Program-made: the position numbers and the translations under genes
Notes under the pieces: model-generated
The model's input: the letters and a program-made list of their open reading frames with translations, nothing else
The model's database searches: none
Told to the model about the DNA's origin: nothing
Shown: piece after piece, positions 17,084 to 25,364 of the stretch
Position numbering within the stretch: the stretch's first letter is position 1
Layout: the number at the start of each line of letters is the position of its first letter
From: Furfurilactobacillus curtus
Lineage (GTDB): Bacteria > Bacillota > Bacilli > Lactobacillales > Lactobacillaceae
Direction of reading: 5' to 3'
Length of the DNA: 64,000 nt
Assembly (NCBI RefSeq): GCF_045862785.1
Contig: NZ_BQXO01000002.1
Coordinates: 186,001-250,000, forward strand

Positions 17084-18028
17084 TTATTCCGCAGCTTCCA
17101 ATAGAACCCGATTGGCCACCGCTTCATCCGTAATGATATCCGTTAAAAAGCCACCACGTAGGGCACCTAATAGTGCACGACTCTTGAATTTGCTTTTAAC
17201 GATAGCGACACGGCGTGGAATGGCTAATAAATCGGTCATGGACTGACCCATCGTTTTATCTTGGCGGTTAAGTAGTTGACCATTAATGTCGTATGGCCGG
17301 CCAAATAGGACTCCGGCAATGGCCTGACTGGAGACATCTGGAAACAAATCAGCAAAGTGCTGCTTCCAAACAGGAATACTATTGATTGACGCTAAAGTAC
17401 CAATACCAGCAAAGATGAGATCCAACCGGTTAGCGGATGTGAAGGCCTCTTGAAAGGCTGGTTCTGAAGCCAATTGCTCGCGGACGTGGTCATTTTTAAT
17501 ATAGAGTGGCGCTGGCATGGTGACAAAATGAGCATCAAATTTGGCAGCTGCTTTTTGAACCAAAGGGACCGTGCTGGCCGCCGTGTTGAGCTTTAAATTA
17601 TCCCCGATAAACTGGGTAAAGACGAGGTTTTCTTGAACCTCAGCTTGAAAATGATCAATGATGTTCCAAACGGTCCCACCCCAAGTCATCCCGACTGTAC
17701 GACTGTGGTGGATTAATTCTTGAATTTCGCTAGCGGCAAAGTCAATGATGTTAGCCGAATCCTTATCTGGCGATTCACTATCACGTAGGATAAACATATG
17801 GTCCAATTTAAATTGACGTTTGAATTGTAATTCTAATTCCAAATTTCGGGAGACTGGCGCATCAATACTGATTTTAACCAGTCCAGTGGCAAGTGCTTCG
17901 TCCAAAGCCTTGCTGAGCAAATAACGACTCAATTGGTATTTTTTTGACAGATCGGTAATTGGTAATTTAGATAGGTAATAATCTTGGGCAATACTAGCCA
18001 GTAAAGCCCGATGTTTCACGTCATCCAT
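17084..18028 (-). CDS. SorC/DeoR-type transcriptional regulator of citrate genes
   Basis: 314 residues: an N-terminal helix-turn-helix (about 20-45, LSKKYQLSRYLLSKALDEA) and a C-terminal SorC sugar-binding-like domain from about 60 (LELELQFKRQFKL; the effector region GMTWGGTVWNII). It is divergent from citC with 159 bases (GTG start) to 243 bases (ATG start) between them. CitI, the citrate-responsive activator of Weissella and Oenococcus cit genes, belongs to the same family and has the same arrangement, so control of citCDEF by citrate is likely. Name withheld because orthology cannot be shown here. Confidence 0.85.
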   Translation of the reverse strand: MDDVKHRALLASIAQDYYLSKLPITDLSKKYQLSRYLLSKALDEALATGLVKISIDAPVSRNLELELQFKRQFKLDHMFILRDSESPDKDSANIIDFAASEIQELIHHSRTVGMTWGGTVWNIIDHFQAEVQENLVFTQFIGDNLKLNTAASTVPLVQKAAAKFDAHFVTMPAPLYIKNDHVREQLASEPAFQEAFTSANRLDLIFAGIGTLASINSIPVWKQHFADLFPDVSSQAIAGVLFGRPYDINGQLLNRQDKTMGQSMTDLLAIPRRVAIVKSKFKSRALLGALRGGFLTDIITDEAVANRVLLEAAE

Positions 18029-18141
18029 GAATTATGCCTCATTCTTTTTGTTCATTTATATACATTTCATCACAAGTTTTAACAAATGACAAGTCAATTC
18101 GTATATTTTAAAAATAAGCTGATAATATTTTTATGAATTAA

Positions 18142-18160
18142 AAATAATTGACTATTATTT
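18142..18160. promoter_or_regulatory. Inverted repeat in the regulator-citC intergenic region
   Basis: AAATAAT-TGACT-ATTATTT, a perfect 7-bp inverted repeat in the very AT-rich divergent region (18029-18187). TATTAT at 18153 could act as -10. It is a candidate operator for the SorC-type regulator. Confidence 0.45.
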
Positions 18161-18271
18161 GCAAAATTTAGACAGAGGAATTACACTGTGATTGTAGAAT
18201 TCACTGAGTGGAACGTTGAATTATCAGTTCAATGTGATTATTTGCACGATAAGCGAGGAGATGGTGCGTCG

Positions 18272-19330
18272 ATGGCAGCAACGGTTGTGGATCTGCATCT
18301 GCACGATCCACAAGTACGGCAGACGTGGATGACATTTTTAACGTCATTGGGCATTACAGATTTTGATAATAGTGAAACCGCGCAAATCGACTTTACGCTA
18401 GGTATCTATGAAGGTAATCGGTTGGTAGCGACTGGCTCGGCGGCAGGAAACGTCTTGAAATACGTGGGCGTTTGCAATGAAGGAGAAACCAATGGTGCTC
18501 GCTTCAACACGATTGTTTCCGCATTGATCAACCGCTTAGCTCAAGCACAGATTTTTCATCTATTTGTGTTTACTAAGCGACAGTATCAACAGAGCTTTCA
18601 ACATGTCGGCTTTAAGGAATTGGCCCACAGTGACGTGGCTGCTTTGTTAGAAACAGGCGATATAGGTGTCGATGACTTTTTAGCAGCTGTACCCCGGATC
18701 GCTGATCAGCAGACCAAACAAGTTGCTGGTATTGTGATGAACGCTAATCCATTTACCAACGGACATCGTTATTTAGTCGAAACAGCGGCTAAGGAAAATG
18801 ACCTCGTATACGTGTTTGTTGTGAACACTGATGTTTCTTTATTTGGCACCGAACAACGTGTTCAGTTGGTCAAAGCTGGTACTGCTGATTTGAAGAATGT
18901 CAAAGTCATCAATGGTGGTGACTACATGGTCAGCTATGCGACTTTTCCAGCCTATTTTTTGCCGACGCCGGATCAACAGATTGACTACCAAACAACTTTA
19001 GACGCCCGGTTATTTCGCGAACAGATTGCACCAGCTCTGGCTATTTCAAGACGTTACGTGGGTAGCGAACCGCGCTCACATACGACAAATATCTACAATC
19101 AAGTACTCCAGCGAGAATTACCGCCTGCCGTAAAGGTTAAAGTGGTTGAACGTAATCACACGCCAAGTGGTGCATTGATTACCGCCACCGCTGTGCGCCA
19201 GGCAATTGCCGAAAATGCGCTGGAGTCCGTGCGTTCATTTGTACCAACAACAACCTTTACCTTTATTGAGCAACATCTTGATGAGCTGCAAGCTCGCATT
19301 CAGAAAGGAATGAACATTAATGGAAATTAA
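18272..19330 (+). CDS. citC: [Citrate (pro-3S)-lyase] ligase
   Basis: Acetylates the thiol of the citrate lyase prosthetic group with ATP and acetate, switching the lyase on. The 352 residues from ATG 18272 match the usual length of about 350; GAGGAG precedes it. A GTG at 18188 with its own AGAGGA would add 28 residues and cannot be excluded. The N-terminal half has a GNAT-like fold (LGIYEGNRLVATGSAAGN), and the C-terminal half is a nucleotidyltransferase with the HxGH-type motif TNGH at 162-165. First gene of citCDEF; it overlaps citD by 11 bases. Confidence 0.92.
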   Translation: MAATVVDLHLHDPQVRQTWMTFLTSLGITDFDNSETAQIDFTLGIYEGNRLVATGSAAGNVLKYVGVCNEGETNGARFNTIVSALINRLAQAQIFHLFVFTKRQYQQSFQHVGFKELAHSDVAALLETGDIGVDDFLAAVPRIADQQTKQVAGIVMNANPFTNGHRYLVETAAKENDLVYVFVVNTDVSLFGTEQRVQLVKAGTADLKNVKVINGGDYMVSYATFPAYFLPTPDQQIDYQTTLDARLFREQIAPALAISRRYVGSEPRSHTTNIYNQVLQRELPPAVKVKVVERNHTPSGALITATAVRQAIAENALESVRSFVPTTTFTFIEQHLDELQARIQKGMNINGN

Positions 19331-19613
19331 ACAAACCGCGTTGGCGGGAACTGTGGAATCCTCTGACATTCAAATCATGCTTTCAAAAGGTAACGATGGG
19401 ATTCAGATTGACTTAGAGTCAGATGTTGAAAAACAATTTGGCAAACAAATCCGCCAGGTGATCACCCAGACGTTACAAGCATTTGAGCTAACTGATGTGA
19501 AAGTCAAGGCAGTTGATAAAGGCGCGTTGGATTGTGTTATTAAAGCACGCACCATCGCGGCTGCGCAACGTGCTTTATCAACTCAGGATCAACCTGCGTG
19601 GGAGGTATTATAG
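19320..19613 (+). CDS. citD: Citrate lyase acyl carrier protein (gamma subunit)
   Basis: 97-residue subunit carrying the phosphoribosyl-dephospho-CoA arm that shuttles acetyl and citryl groups between CitF and CitE. The attachment serine is Ser14 in the motif AGTVESSD. Overlaps citC upstream, and its stop lies just before the citE start, so translation is coupled. The modifying enzymes CitX and CitG are not encoded in the window. Confidence 0.95.
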   Translation: MEIKQTALAGTVESSDIQIMLSKGNDGIQIDLESDVEKQFGKQIRQVITQTLQAFELTDVKVKAVDKGALDCVIKARTIAAAQRALSTQDQPAWEVL

Positions 19614-19615
19614 AC

Positions 19616-20530
19616 ATGGCGGAGACAGAAGAACGATTACGAAGAACCATGATGTTTGTCCCAGGAAATAACCCGGCGATGGTTAAAGATGCGGGAATTT
19701 ACGGGGCAGACTCGATCATGTTTGACCTAGAAGATGCCGTTTCATTAGCGGAAAAAGACGCGGCTCGTGATTTGGTTTACGAAGCCCTGAGCAGCCAAGA
19801 CTACGGTGAAGCAGAACTGGTTGTGCGGATCAACGGGGATGATACACCGTTTTATCAAAATGATGTTCGTGCGATGGTTAAGGCCGGTATCGATGTCATT
19901 CGCTTGCCGAAGACGGAAACGGCTGAAATGATCACCAGCCTTGAAGCGGATGTCTTAGCAGCTGAAAAAGAATTTGGTCGCGAAGTGGGCTCCACACATT
20001 TAATGGCTGCTATTGAAAGTGCCAAGGGAGTTCTCAACGCGCCAGAAATTGCCGCTGCTTCTGACCGCATGATTGGGATTGCACTATCTGCTGAAGACTA
20101 CACCACAGATATGAAAACCCATCGCTATCCAGATGGTGCCGAACTCGAATTTGCCCGAAACATGGTGCTCCACGCCGCTCGAGCAGCTGGGATTGCGGCG
20201 TTTGACACAGTCTTTACCAATATGGATGATACGGATGGTTTCTATCGTGAAACTCGCTATATTCATCAACTTGGCTTTGATGGAAAATCCTTGGTTAACC
20301 CGCGGCAAATTGCGATGGTTAATGAAGTCTATCAACCCACCCAAGCGGAAATTGATAACGCTCGTAATGTGATTAATGCGATTGAAGAAGCCCGTTTGAA
20401 GGGTTCTGGTGTTATCTCAATGAATGGGCAAATGGTAGATCGCCCCGTTGTCTTGCGTGCTCAACGGGTGATGCGCTTGGCAAAAGCATCTCACTTAGTG
20501 GATGAGGAGGGTAATGACCTTGAAAAATAA
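19616..20530 (+). CDS. citE: Citrate lyase beta subunit (citryl-ACP lyase)
   Basis: 304-residue TIM-barrel lyase that splits citryl-ACP into oxaloacetate and acetyl-ACP, with Mg2+. Conserved parts include RRTMMFVPGNNPAM, the acidic FDLEDAV metal-site motif, RINGDDTPF, the central IESAKGVLNAPEIA, and ALSAEDYTTD. The start at 19616 is chosen for GGAGG at good spacing. It overlaps citF by 17 bases. Oxaloacetate released here is the substrate for the malate-dehydrogenase-like enzyme encoded at 11771. Confidence 0.95.
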   Translation: MAETEERLRRTMMFVPGNNPAMVKDAGIYGADSIMFDLEDAVSLAEKDAARDLVYEALSSQDYGEAELVVRINGDDTPFYQNDVRAMVKAGIDVIRLPKTETAEMITSLEADVLAAEKEFGREVGSTHLMAAIESAKGVLNAPEIAAASDRMIGIALSAEDYTTDMKTHRYPDGAELEFARNMVLHAARAAGIAAFDTVFTNMDDTDGFYRETRYIHQLGFDGKSLVNPRQIAMVNEVYQPTQAEIDNARNVINAIEEARLKGSGVISMNGQMVDRPVVLRAQRVMRLAKASHLVDEEGNDLEK

Positions 20531-22058
20531 TGTAAATCGTGACTTACCAGACGAATTGATGACGCAATTGCAATATCAGCCTTATCAAACGACCGAGATT
20601 GGTCATCCAGAAATTCAGCGGGTGGCACCTAAGGTTCGGGCCCAAACTGGTGACGATAAGCTAGTAAACTCGATTGAAGATGTTGTTAAAGCAACGGTTA
20701 AAGATGGGATGACCATCTCTTTTCATCACCACTTTCGTAATGGCGATTTTGTCTTTAATCAAGTGATGCGGGTGATTATTGATGCAGGGATTAAGAATTT
20801 AACACTGGCACCCTCGTCATTGACTGGGGTGATGAACGATATGGTGATCGAAGCAATCAAAGCCGGTACTGTCACGAATATTACCAGTTCTGGCATGCGG
20901 GGTTCATTAGGCGACTTTGTGTCTCATGGTGGTTTGAAGAACCCAGTCATTTTTCGTTCTCACGGTGATCGGGCGCGTGCCATTGAACATGGTGATATTA
21001 AAATTGACGTGGCTTTTCTTGGGGTGCCAAATGCTGATAAATTAGGCAACGCGAATGGGATGGATGGTAAGGCGGTCTTTGGTTCATTGGGCTATGCGTT
21101 AATGGACGCTCAATATGCGGATCAAGTGGTTTTGCTGACAGATAATCTCATGCCATATCCGAATACACCGGCTTCCATCAAACAGACGCAGGTGGACTAT
21201 GTGGTTCAAGTTGATAAAGTTGGTGACCCTGACAAGATTGGTTCAGGAGCGACGCGGTTTACCAAAGACCCTAAGGAATTGAAGATTGCCGAAACGGTGA
21301 ACAACGTCATTGTAAATTCCCCGTACTTCAAAGATGGCTTCTCATTCCAGACTGGTTCCGGCGGAGCAGCCTTGGCAGTTACCCGGTACTTGCGCCAGTC
21401 GATGTTAGATAATCAAATTAAAGCATCGTTTGCGCTAGGTGGGATTACCAAGCCAACGACCGATTTATTAAATGAAGGTTTGATCGACAAAGTGATGGAC
21501 GTGCAAGACTTTGATAAGGGTGCGGCCGATTCGATGCACACCAACCCTAACCAACAAGAAATTGACGCCTCCTGGTATGCAGATCCCGATAACAAGGGCG
21601 CCATGGTTGATCAACTGGATGTTGTCATTTTAAGTGCGCTAGAAATTGATACCAAATTCAATGTCAACGTAATGACGGGTTCTGATGGCGTTATTCGTGG
21701 GGCCATTGGCGGGCACCAGGATGCGGCGACTGCTAAACTGACCATTATTTCTGCGCCCCTAGTTCGTGGACGGATTGCGACAGTGGTCCCAGATGTGACA
21801 ACGGTAATTACGCCAGGGGACTCGATTGACGTTTTAGTCACTGAATATGGGATTGCGATCAATCCTAAACGTCAAGATTTGCAGCAAGTGTTAGCAAACA
21901 TTCCGGGTGTGCCAGTTTATACGATTGAACAGTTACAACAGATGGCTGCGGATAAAGTAGGCCATCCTGAACCATTGCAATTTACGGATCGAGTTGTTGC
22001 GTTGGCCGAATATCGAGATGGCACGATTATTGATGCTATCCACGAAGTTAAAGATTAG
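20514..22058 (+). CDS. citF: Citrate lyase alpha subunit (citrate:acetyl-ACP transferase)
   Basis: 514-residue CoA-transferase-like subunit that exchanges acetate for citrate on the acyl carrier protein. Recognised by GMTISFHHHFRNGDFV near residue 70, the glycine-rich GSGGAALAVTRYLR, and IRGAIGGHQDAATAKLTIISAPLVRGR near the C-terminus. AGGAGG sits only a few bases before ATG 20514; a TTG at 20520 has better spacing and would shorten the protein by two residues. A strong terminator follows, closing citCDEF. No citX or citG follows as in enterobacterial operons. Confidence 0.95.
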   Translation: MTLKNNVNRDLPDELMTQLQYQPYQTTEIGHPEIQRVAPKVRAQTGDDKLVNSIEDVVKATVKDGMTISFHHHFRNGDFVFNQVMRVIIDAGIKNLTLAPSSLTGVMNDMVIEAIKAGTVTNITSSGMRGSLGDFVSHGGLKNPVIFRSHGDRARAIEHGDIKIDVAFLGVPNADKLGNANGMDGKAVFGSLGYALMDAQYADQVVLLTDNLMPYPNTPASIKQTQVDYVVQVDKVGDPDKIGSGATRFTKDPKELKIAETVNNVIVNSPYFKDGFSFQTGSGGAALAVTRYLRQSMLDNQIKASFALGGITKPTTDLLNEGLIDKVMDVQDFDKGAADSMHTNPNQQEIDASWYADPDNKGAMVDQLDVVILSALEIDTKFNVNVMTGSDGVIRGAIGGHQDAATAKLTIISAPLVRGRIATVVPDVTTVITPGDSIDVLVTEYGIAINPKRQDLQQVLANIPGVPVYTIEQLQQMAADKVGHPEPLQFTDRVVALAEYRDGTIIDAIHEVKD

Positions 22059-22156
22059 TGTCGAATGGTTACGGCAGGAGCTGACTGAAAGTGGCCTCAT
22101 GTGGTATGAGTGATATCAATTAAGGTATCGAATACTAAAGGTTCCGCCGTTCCAGT

Positions 22157-22198
22157 AAAAATCACCTATCTCCTGAAAATGGAAAATAGGTGATTTTT
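22157..22198 (+). terminator. citCDEF terminator
   Basis: AAAAATCACCTAT pairs with ATAGGTGATTTTT, with further partial pairing inside the loop. Confidence 0.85.
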
Positions 22199-22319
22199 AA
22201 TTGTCTGGATCATTGATACGGCCTTGAACGACGCCATTTTTGAAACAACGGACGGCCTGCATGGAAAATATGGTAATCTTACATTAATTAAAAAATTAGC
22301 TTGGTCAAAGGGGTGCCCC

Positions 22320-23216
22320 ATGAATACACGTGATTTGGCTTATTTCTCGGCGTTAGTGACGCAAAAAAATTATACAGTGGTCGCCAGTCAGTTTAAAGTG
22401 AGTCAACCAACGATTACAGTGGCTATCCAGCGTTTAGAAAATGAGTTTGGGGCACCACTCGTTCAGCGTGATCGGGCCCATAATAAATTAGTCATCACTC
22501 GTGCGGGGCAACTTTTATATCAACGAGCACAACGTATCTTAAAGGATTTAGACCTGGCCTACCTTGAAGTTGAACAAGCGGAACAATCGACAATTCGTTT
22601 CGGCATGCCACCGATTATCGGGACAATGTGGTTTCCACTGATTGCCGGCGAATTATTTTCCAAGGGCTTGCTTCACTATTTGGAAACGCTGGAGGTTGGT
22701 TCTGATCAACTGTTAAAGGAATTAGAAGCTGGTAAGATTGACGTCGCTTTGTTAGGTTCAGTGCGACCGATGCATGAAGCTAATTTAGGTAGCACGTTGC
22801 TGGCAGCTCATCCATTTCGAGCCGTTGTCAGCAAGCAACATCCCTTAGCTGACCAATCGGCCATTGCGTTTGAACAACTCGCTAATGATAATTTTGTGAC
22901 GATGACTGGTAAATTTGTTCATCCACAAGCGCTTAAAGCGTACAGCGATTATGCGGGCTTTACGCCCAATGTCGTCTATAGCACGCCGGTGTTGTCACTG
23001 ATTAAGGGGCTTGTGCGCGCCAATCTAGGTGTTAGCTTATTGGTTGACGATGCCATTCAGCCCAGCGATGATGTGGTTGCGTTGCCGCTAACCGATCCAT
23101 TGCCCGAACGTTTTAACATGTCATTAGTGATTCGCAAAGCATTCATGCCGAACCCGGTTCAACAGGAGTTTATTAACGTGTTGACTGGATTGAAAGATGC
23201 GGTGGGAAAGAAGTAG
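22320..23216 (+). CDS. LysR-family regulator, MleR-like
   Basis: 298 residues: an N-terminal winged helix (MNTRDLAYFSALV, then VSQPTITVAIQRLENEFG) of the kind seen in the malolactic regulator MleR, and a C-terminal periplasmic-binding-like effector domain from about 90. The start at 22320 is preceded by AAAGGGG; the longer frame has no such site. It is transcribed away from citF and toward the flavoprotein gene, separated from each by a terminator. A malate- or citrate-type acid as effector is inferred from neighbours. Confidence 0.88.
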   Translation: MNTRDLAYFSALVTQKNYTVVASQFKVSQPTITVAIQRLENEFGAPLVQRDRAHNKLVITRAGQLLYQRAQRILKDLDLAYLEVEQAEQSTIRFGMPPIIGTMWFPLIAGELFSKGLLHYLETLEVGSDQLLKELEAGKIDVALLGSVRPMHEANLGSTLLAAHPFRAVVSKQHPLADQSAIAFEQLANDNFVTMTGKFVHPQALKAYSDYAGFTPNVVYSTPVLSLIKGLVRANLGVSLLVDDAIQPSDDVVALPLTDPLPERFNMSLVIRKAFMPNPVQQEFINVLTGLKDAVGKK

Positions 23217-23221
23217 CGACT

Positions 23222-23267
23222 AAAATCAGCCGTCACTAGCCAATTTGGTTAGTGACGGCTGATTTTT
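23222..23267. terminator. Bidirectional terminator
   Basis: A near-perfect 21-bp stem (23222-23242 with 23246-23266) between the convergent LysR and flavoprotein genes, with A- and T-runs at the ends. Confidence 0.88.
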
Positions 23268-23310
23268 ATATTATCTCTTAAAGGACTAGAAGGGCTCCTC
23301 AGGAGATCAA

Positions 23311-25179
23311 TTAGGCAACTGTGTTTGTTGCTTTATTGATGGCATCTTTGACGGCATCTTTAATCGCATGGCTAGTAACGGAGGCACCGGATACGGCGTC
23401 AACTTCATACGTATTCGCGCTAACTATACGATCCGGCATTTCTTTGACCGCACGACCACCAACTTCACTGGTTTCGCTTTGTGAAACAATGTCGACATTG
23501 ATTAACTGCCCAGCTTTATACGTGATTCGAACGATAATTTGGCCACCGATACCGTTATCACTGATACCTAAATATTGATCTGGACCAAGTGGAATTTGAT
23601 CAAGATCTGGTTGAGCAGTAATCAAGTCGTTATCGTTAGTTGCCACTGTTGTTGAATGCTGACTAGCCCCAGTGGTTGCGTCAGTCTCAGCCGATTCAAC
23701 CGTGTTAACGTTGTCTGATTTTGGCTTTGCAGCATTTTCACCAGCAATTTTTCCGAAGATTAAGCATTCAGCCAAATTGCCACCACCTTGGTACTGATTG
23801 GCAGAGATGCCACCTAATTCGCCAGCACCATAGAGATGCGGAATTGGTTGACGATTGGCATCAAGGATTTCTGCTTGTGCATTGCGTCGTGGACCACCCT
23901 GAGTGTTAAGTACATCATGAGTGAGTTCGACTGCATAAAACGGTCCTTGGCTGAAGGCACGCATCGTTGTTGGATTCCGATGGAAGGCGACGTCACGGGC
24001 AGTTTGAGCAGCGATGTTAAAGTCAGTTACTGTTTCGGAAAGAATTGTAGGATCGGCTTCAATCCTAGTTGCTAACTCGGTTAATGAATCAGCCGTAATC
24101 AGGTCATCTAAAAAGGCTGGGTAAGGCAAGGCTTTAGCTGCCTTAAAATCCGCTAATTGGTCCTGATCAAAGACTAGGTGTGGATGGACATTGGTTTGTG
24201 GGACGCGCCACATGCCATGGTCATAAATATGGCCATGACGATTCAGCTCGTCCTCCTTAAAGTAACGGCTACCATCATCAGCGACGGTGATGACACTACC
24301 GGAGTACATGGCTGCACCTGGATTAAGCAATAATTGAGCTCGTTCACCATCTTTTGGCTTGAAGGCTAGTCCATGAAGAAAGCCCAATGCCTCGTAATTA
24401 TGCATATGCCACATATCTGCGCCGACTTCTTCAGCCATCCGAATACCATCGCCTTTGTTGTAGAGACTGCCTAAGACGGCCAAATGATCTGCACCAAGAT
24501 AATCTTGAATAGCTTGATGATCGTTTTCGAACCCCCCTACTGCTAGCACAACGCCGTTTTTAGCTTGAACATAACGTGTCTGACCGTTTCGTTCGATTGA
24601 GACACCAAGAATCACTTTGCTTTCTGGATCTTGGATTAAATGTTTAGCTGGTGAATTTAACCACACATCGATTGAATCAGAACGATCCAGCACCTTTTGA
24701 CGTAAAATTTGCCAAAGAGCGGCGTCAAAGAGGCCTTTATGAACGGTTGTAAAGTCATAAGATTGGACACCGGGGAATTCTGGATATTCATGAACTGCGG
24801 GTTCAAGCGGTATTGGGGCAACGGGAGCTAGGTCTTTAACGCCACTTACTGGCACGACACCTAAATATCGTCGAACATAATCAGGAATGTCGACCATCCC
24901 TTGCACGTATGTGTCAATCATCGATTCATCAAGGTCCATCGGTGCAGTGAGCGCCTGATAGTATTGTTTAAGTCCATTAAAATCAGTGCCGGTACCAATT
25001 AATTGTGCGGAATACCGTGTGTTACCACCTTCATGGCCATTGGGTGCGGCATCAGTCAATAAAACCTTAGTGTCTGCATCGGCGGCAAATCGAGCAGCAG
25101 TTGCGCCAGCTCCGCCGAATCCAAGTACAATCACGTCATAAGTTGCATCCCAAGTGGGAGAGGTAAATTTTTCATTCAT
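23311..25179 (-). CDS. Fumarate-reductase-like flavoprotein with C-terminal FMN-binding domain
   Basis: 622-residue soluble enzyme without signal peptide. N-terminal FAD-binding (succinate dehydrogenase/fumarate reductase type) domain, with the Rossmann motif starting near residue 17, and a C-terminal FMN_bind domain (about 530-622) with the DAVSGAS flavinylation-like motif at 594-600, serine instead of the common threonine. The substrate loop usually HHTMGG reads LNTQGG (424-429), and the usual arginine before GGN is Gln464, so two dicarboxylate-binding positions differ from known fumarate reductases. Fumarate reduction fits the locus, but another enoate is possible, as with hydroxycinnamate reductase HcrB. 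The start at 25179 has AAAGGA. Confidence 0.8.
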   Translation of the reverse strand: MNEKFTSPTWDATYDVIVLGFGGAGATAARFAADADTKVLLTDAAPNGHEGGNTRYSAQLIGTGTDFNGLKQYYQALTAPMDLDESMIDTYVQGMVDIPDYVRRYLGVVPVSGVKDLAPVAPIPLEPAVHEYPEFPGVQSYDFTTVHKGLFDAALWQILRQKVLDRSDSIDVWLNSPAKHLIQDPESKVILGVSIERNGQTRYVQAKNGVVLAVGGFENDHQAIQDYLGADHLAVLGSLYNKGDGIRMAEEVGADMWHMHNYEALGFLHGLAFKPKDGERAQLLLNPGAAMYSGSVITVADDGSRYFKEDELNRHGHIYDHGMWRVPQTNVHPHLVFDQDQLADFKAAKALPYPAFLDDLITADSLTELATRIEADPTILSETVTDFNIAAQTARDVAFHRNPTTMRAFSQGPFYAVELTHDVLNTQGGPRRNAQAEILDANRQPIPHLYGAGELGGISANQYQGGGNLAECLIFGKIAGENAAKPKSDNVNTVESAETDATTGASQHSTTVATNDNDLITAQPDLDQIPLGPDQYLGISDNGIGGQIIVRITYKAGQLINVDIVSQSETSEVGGRAVKEMPDRIVSANTYEVDAVSGASVTSHAIKDAVKDAINKATNTVA

Positions 25180-25288
25180 GAGAAAGGATCCTTTCTGCGT
25201 AATAAGATTCAAGTTAATTGTTGAGCAAGTCCTTGCATAGATTATGTAACCGCTGTCAATAAAAGTGAAATTCGAATTCGCATCAACG

Positions 25289-25310
25289 ATCATGACCAAA
25301 TTGTCATGAT
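25289..25310. promoter_or_regulatory. Inverted repeat between LysR and flavoprotein genes
   Basis: ATCATGAC and GTCATGAT, 8-bp perfect arms with a 6-base spacer, in the divergent promoter region. Position and shape fit a LysR-type regulatory site for the regulator at 25365. Confidence 0.6.
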
Positions 25311-25364
25311 TTGTAATGCGGTAAAATAGGGATAGCACACTAAAGATCACGGAGGAAAGGGATC

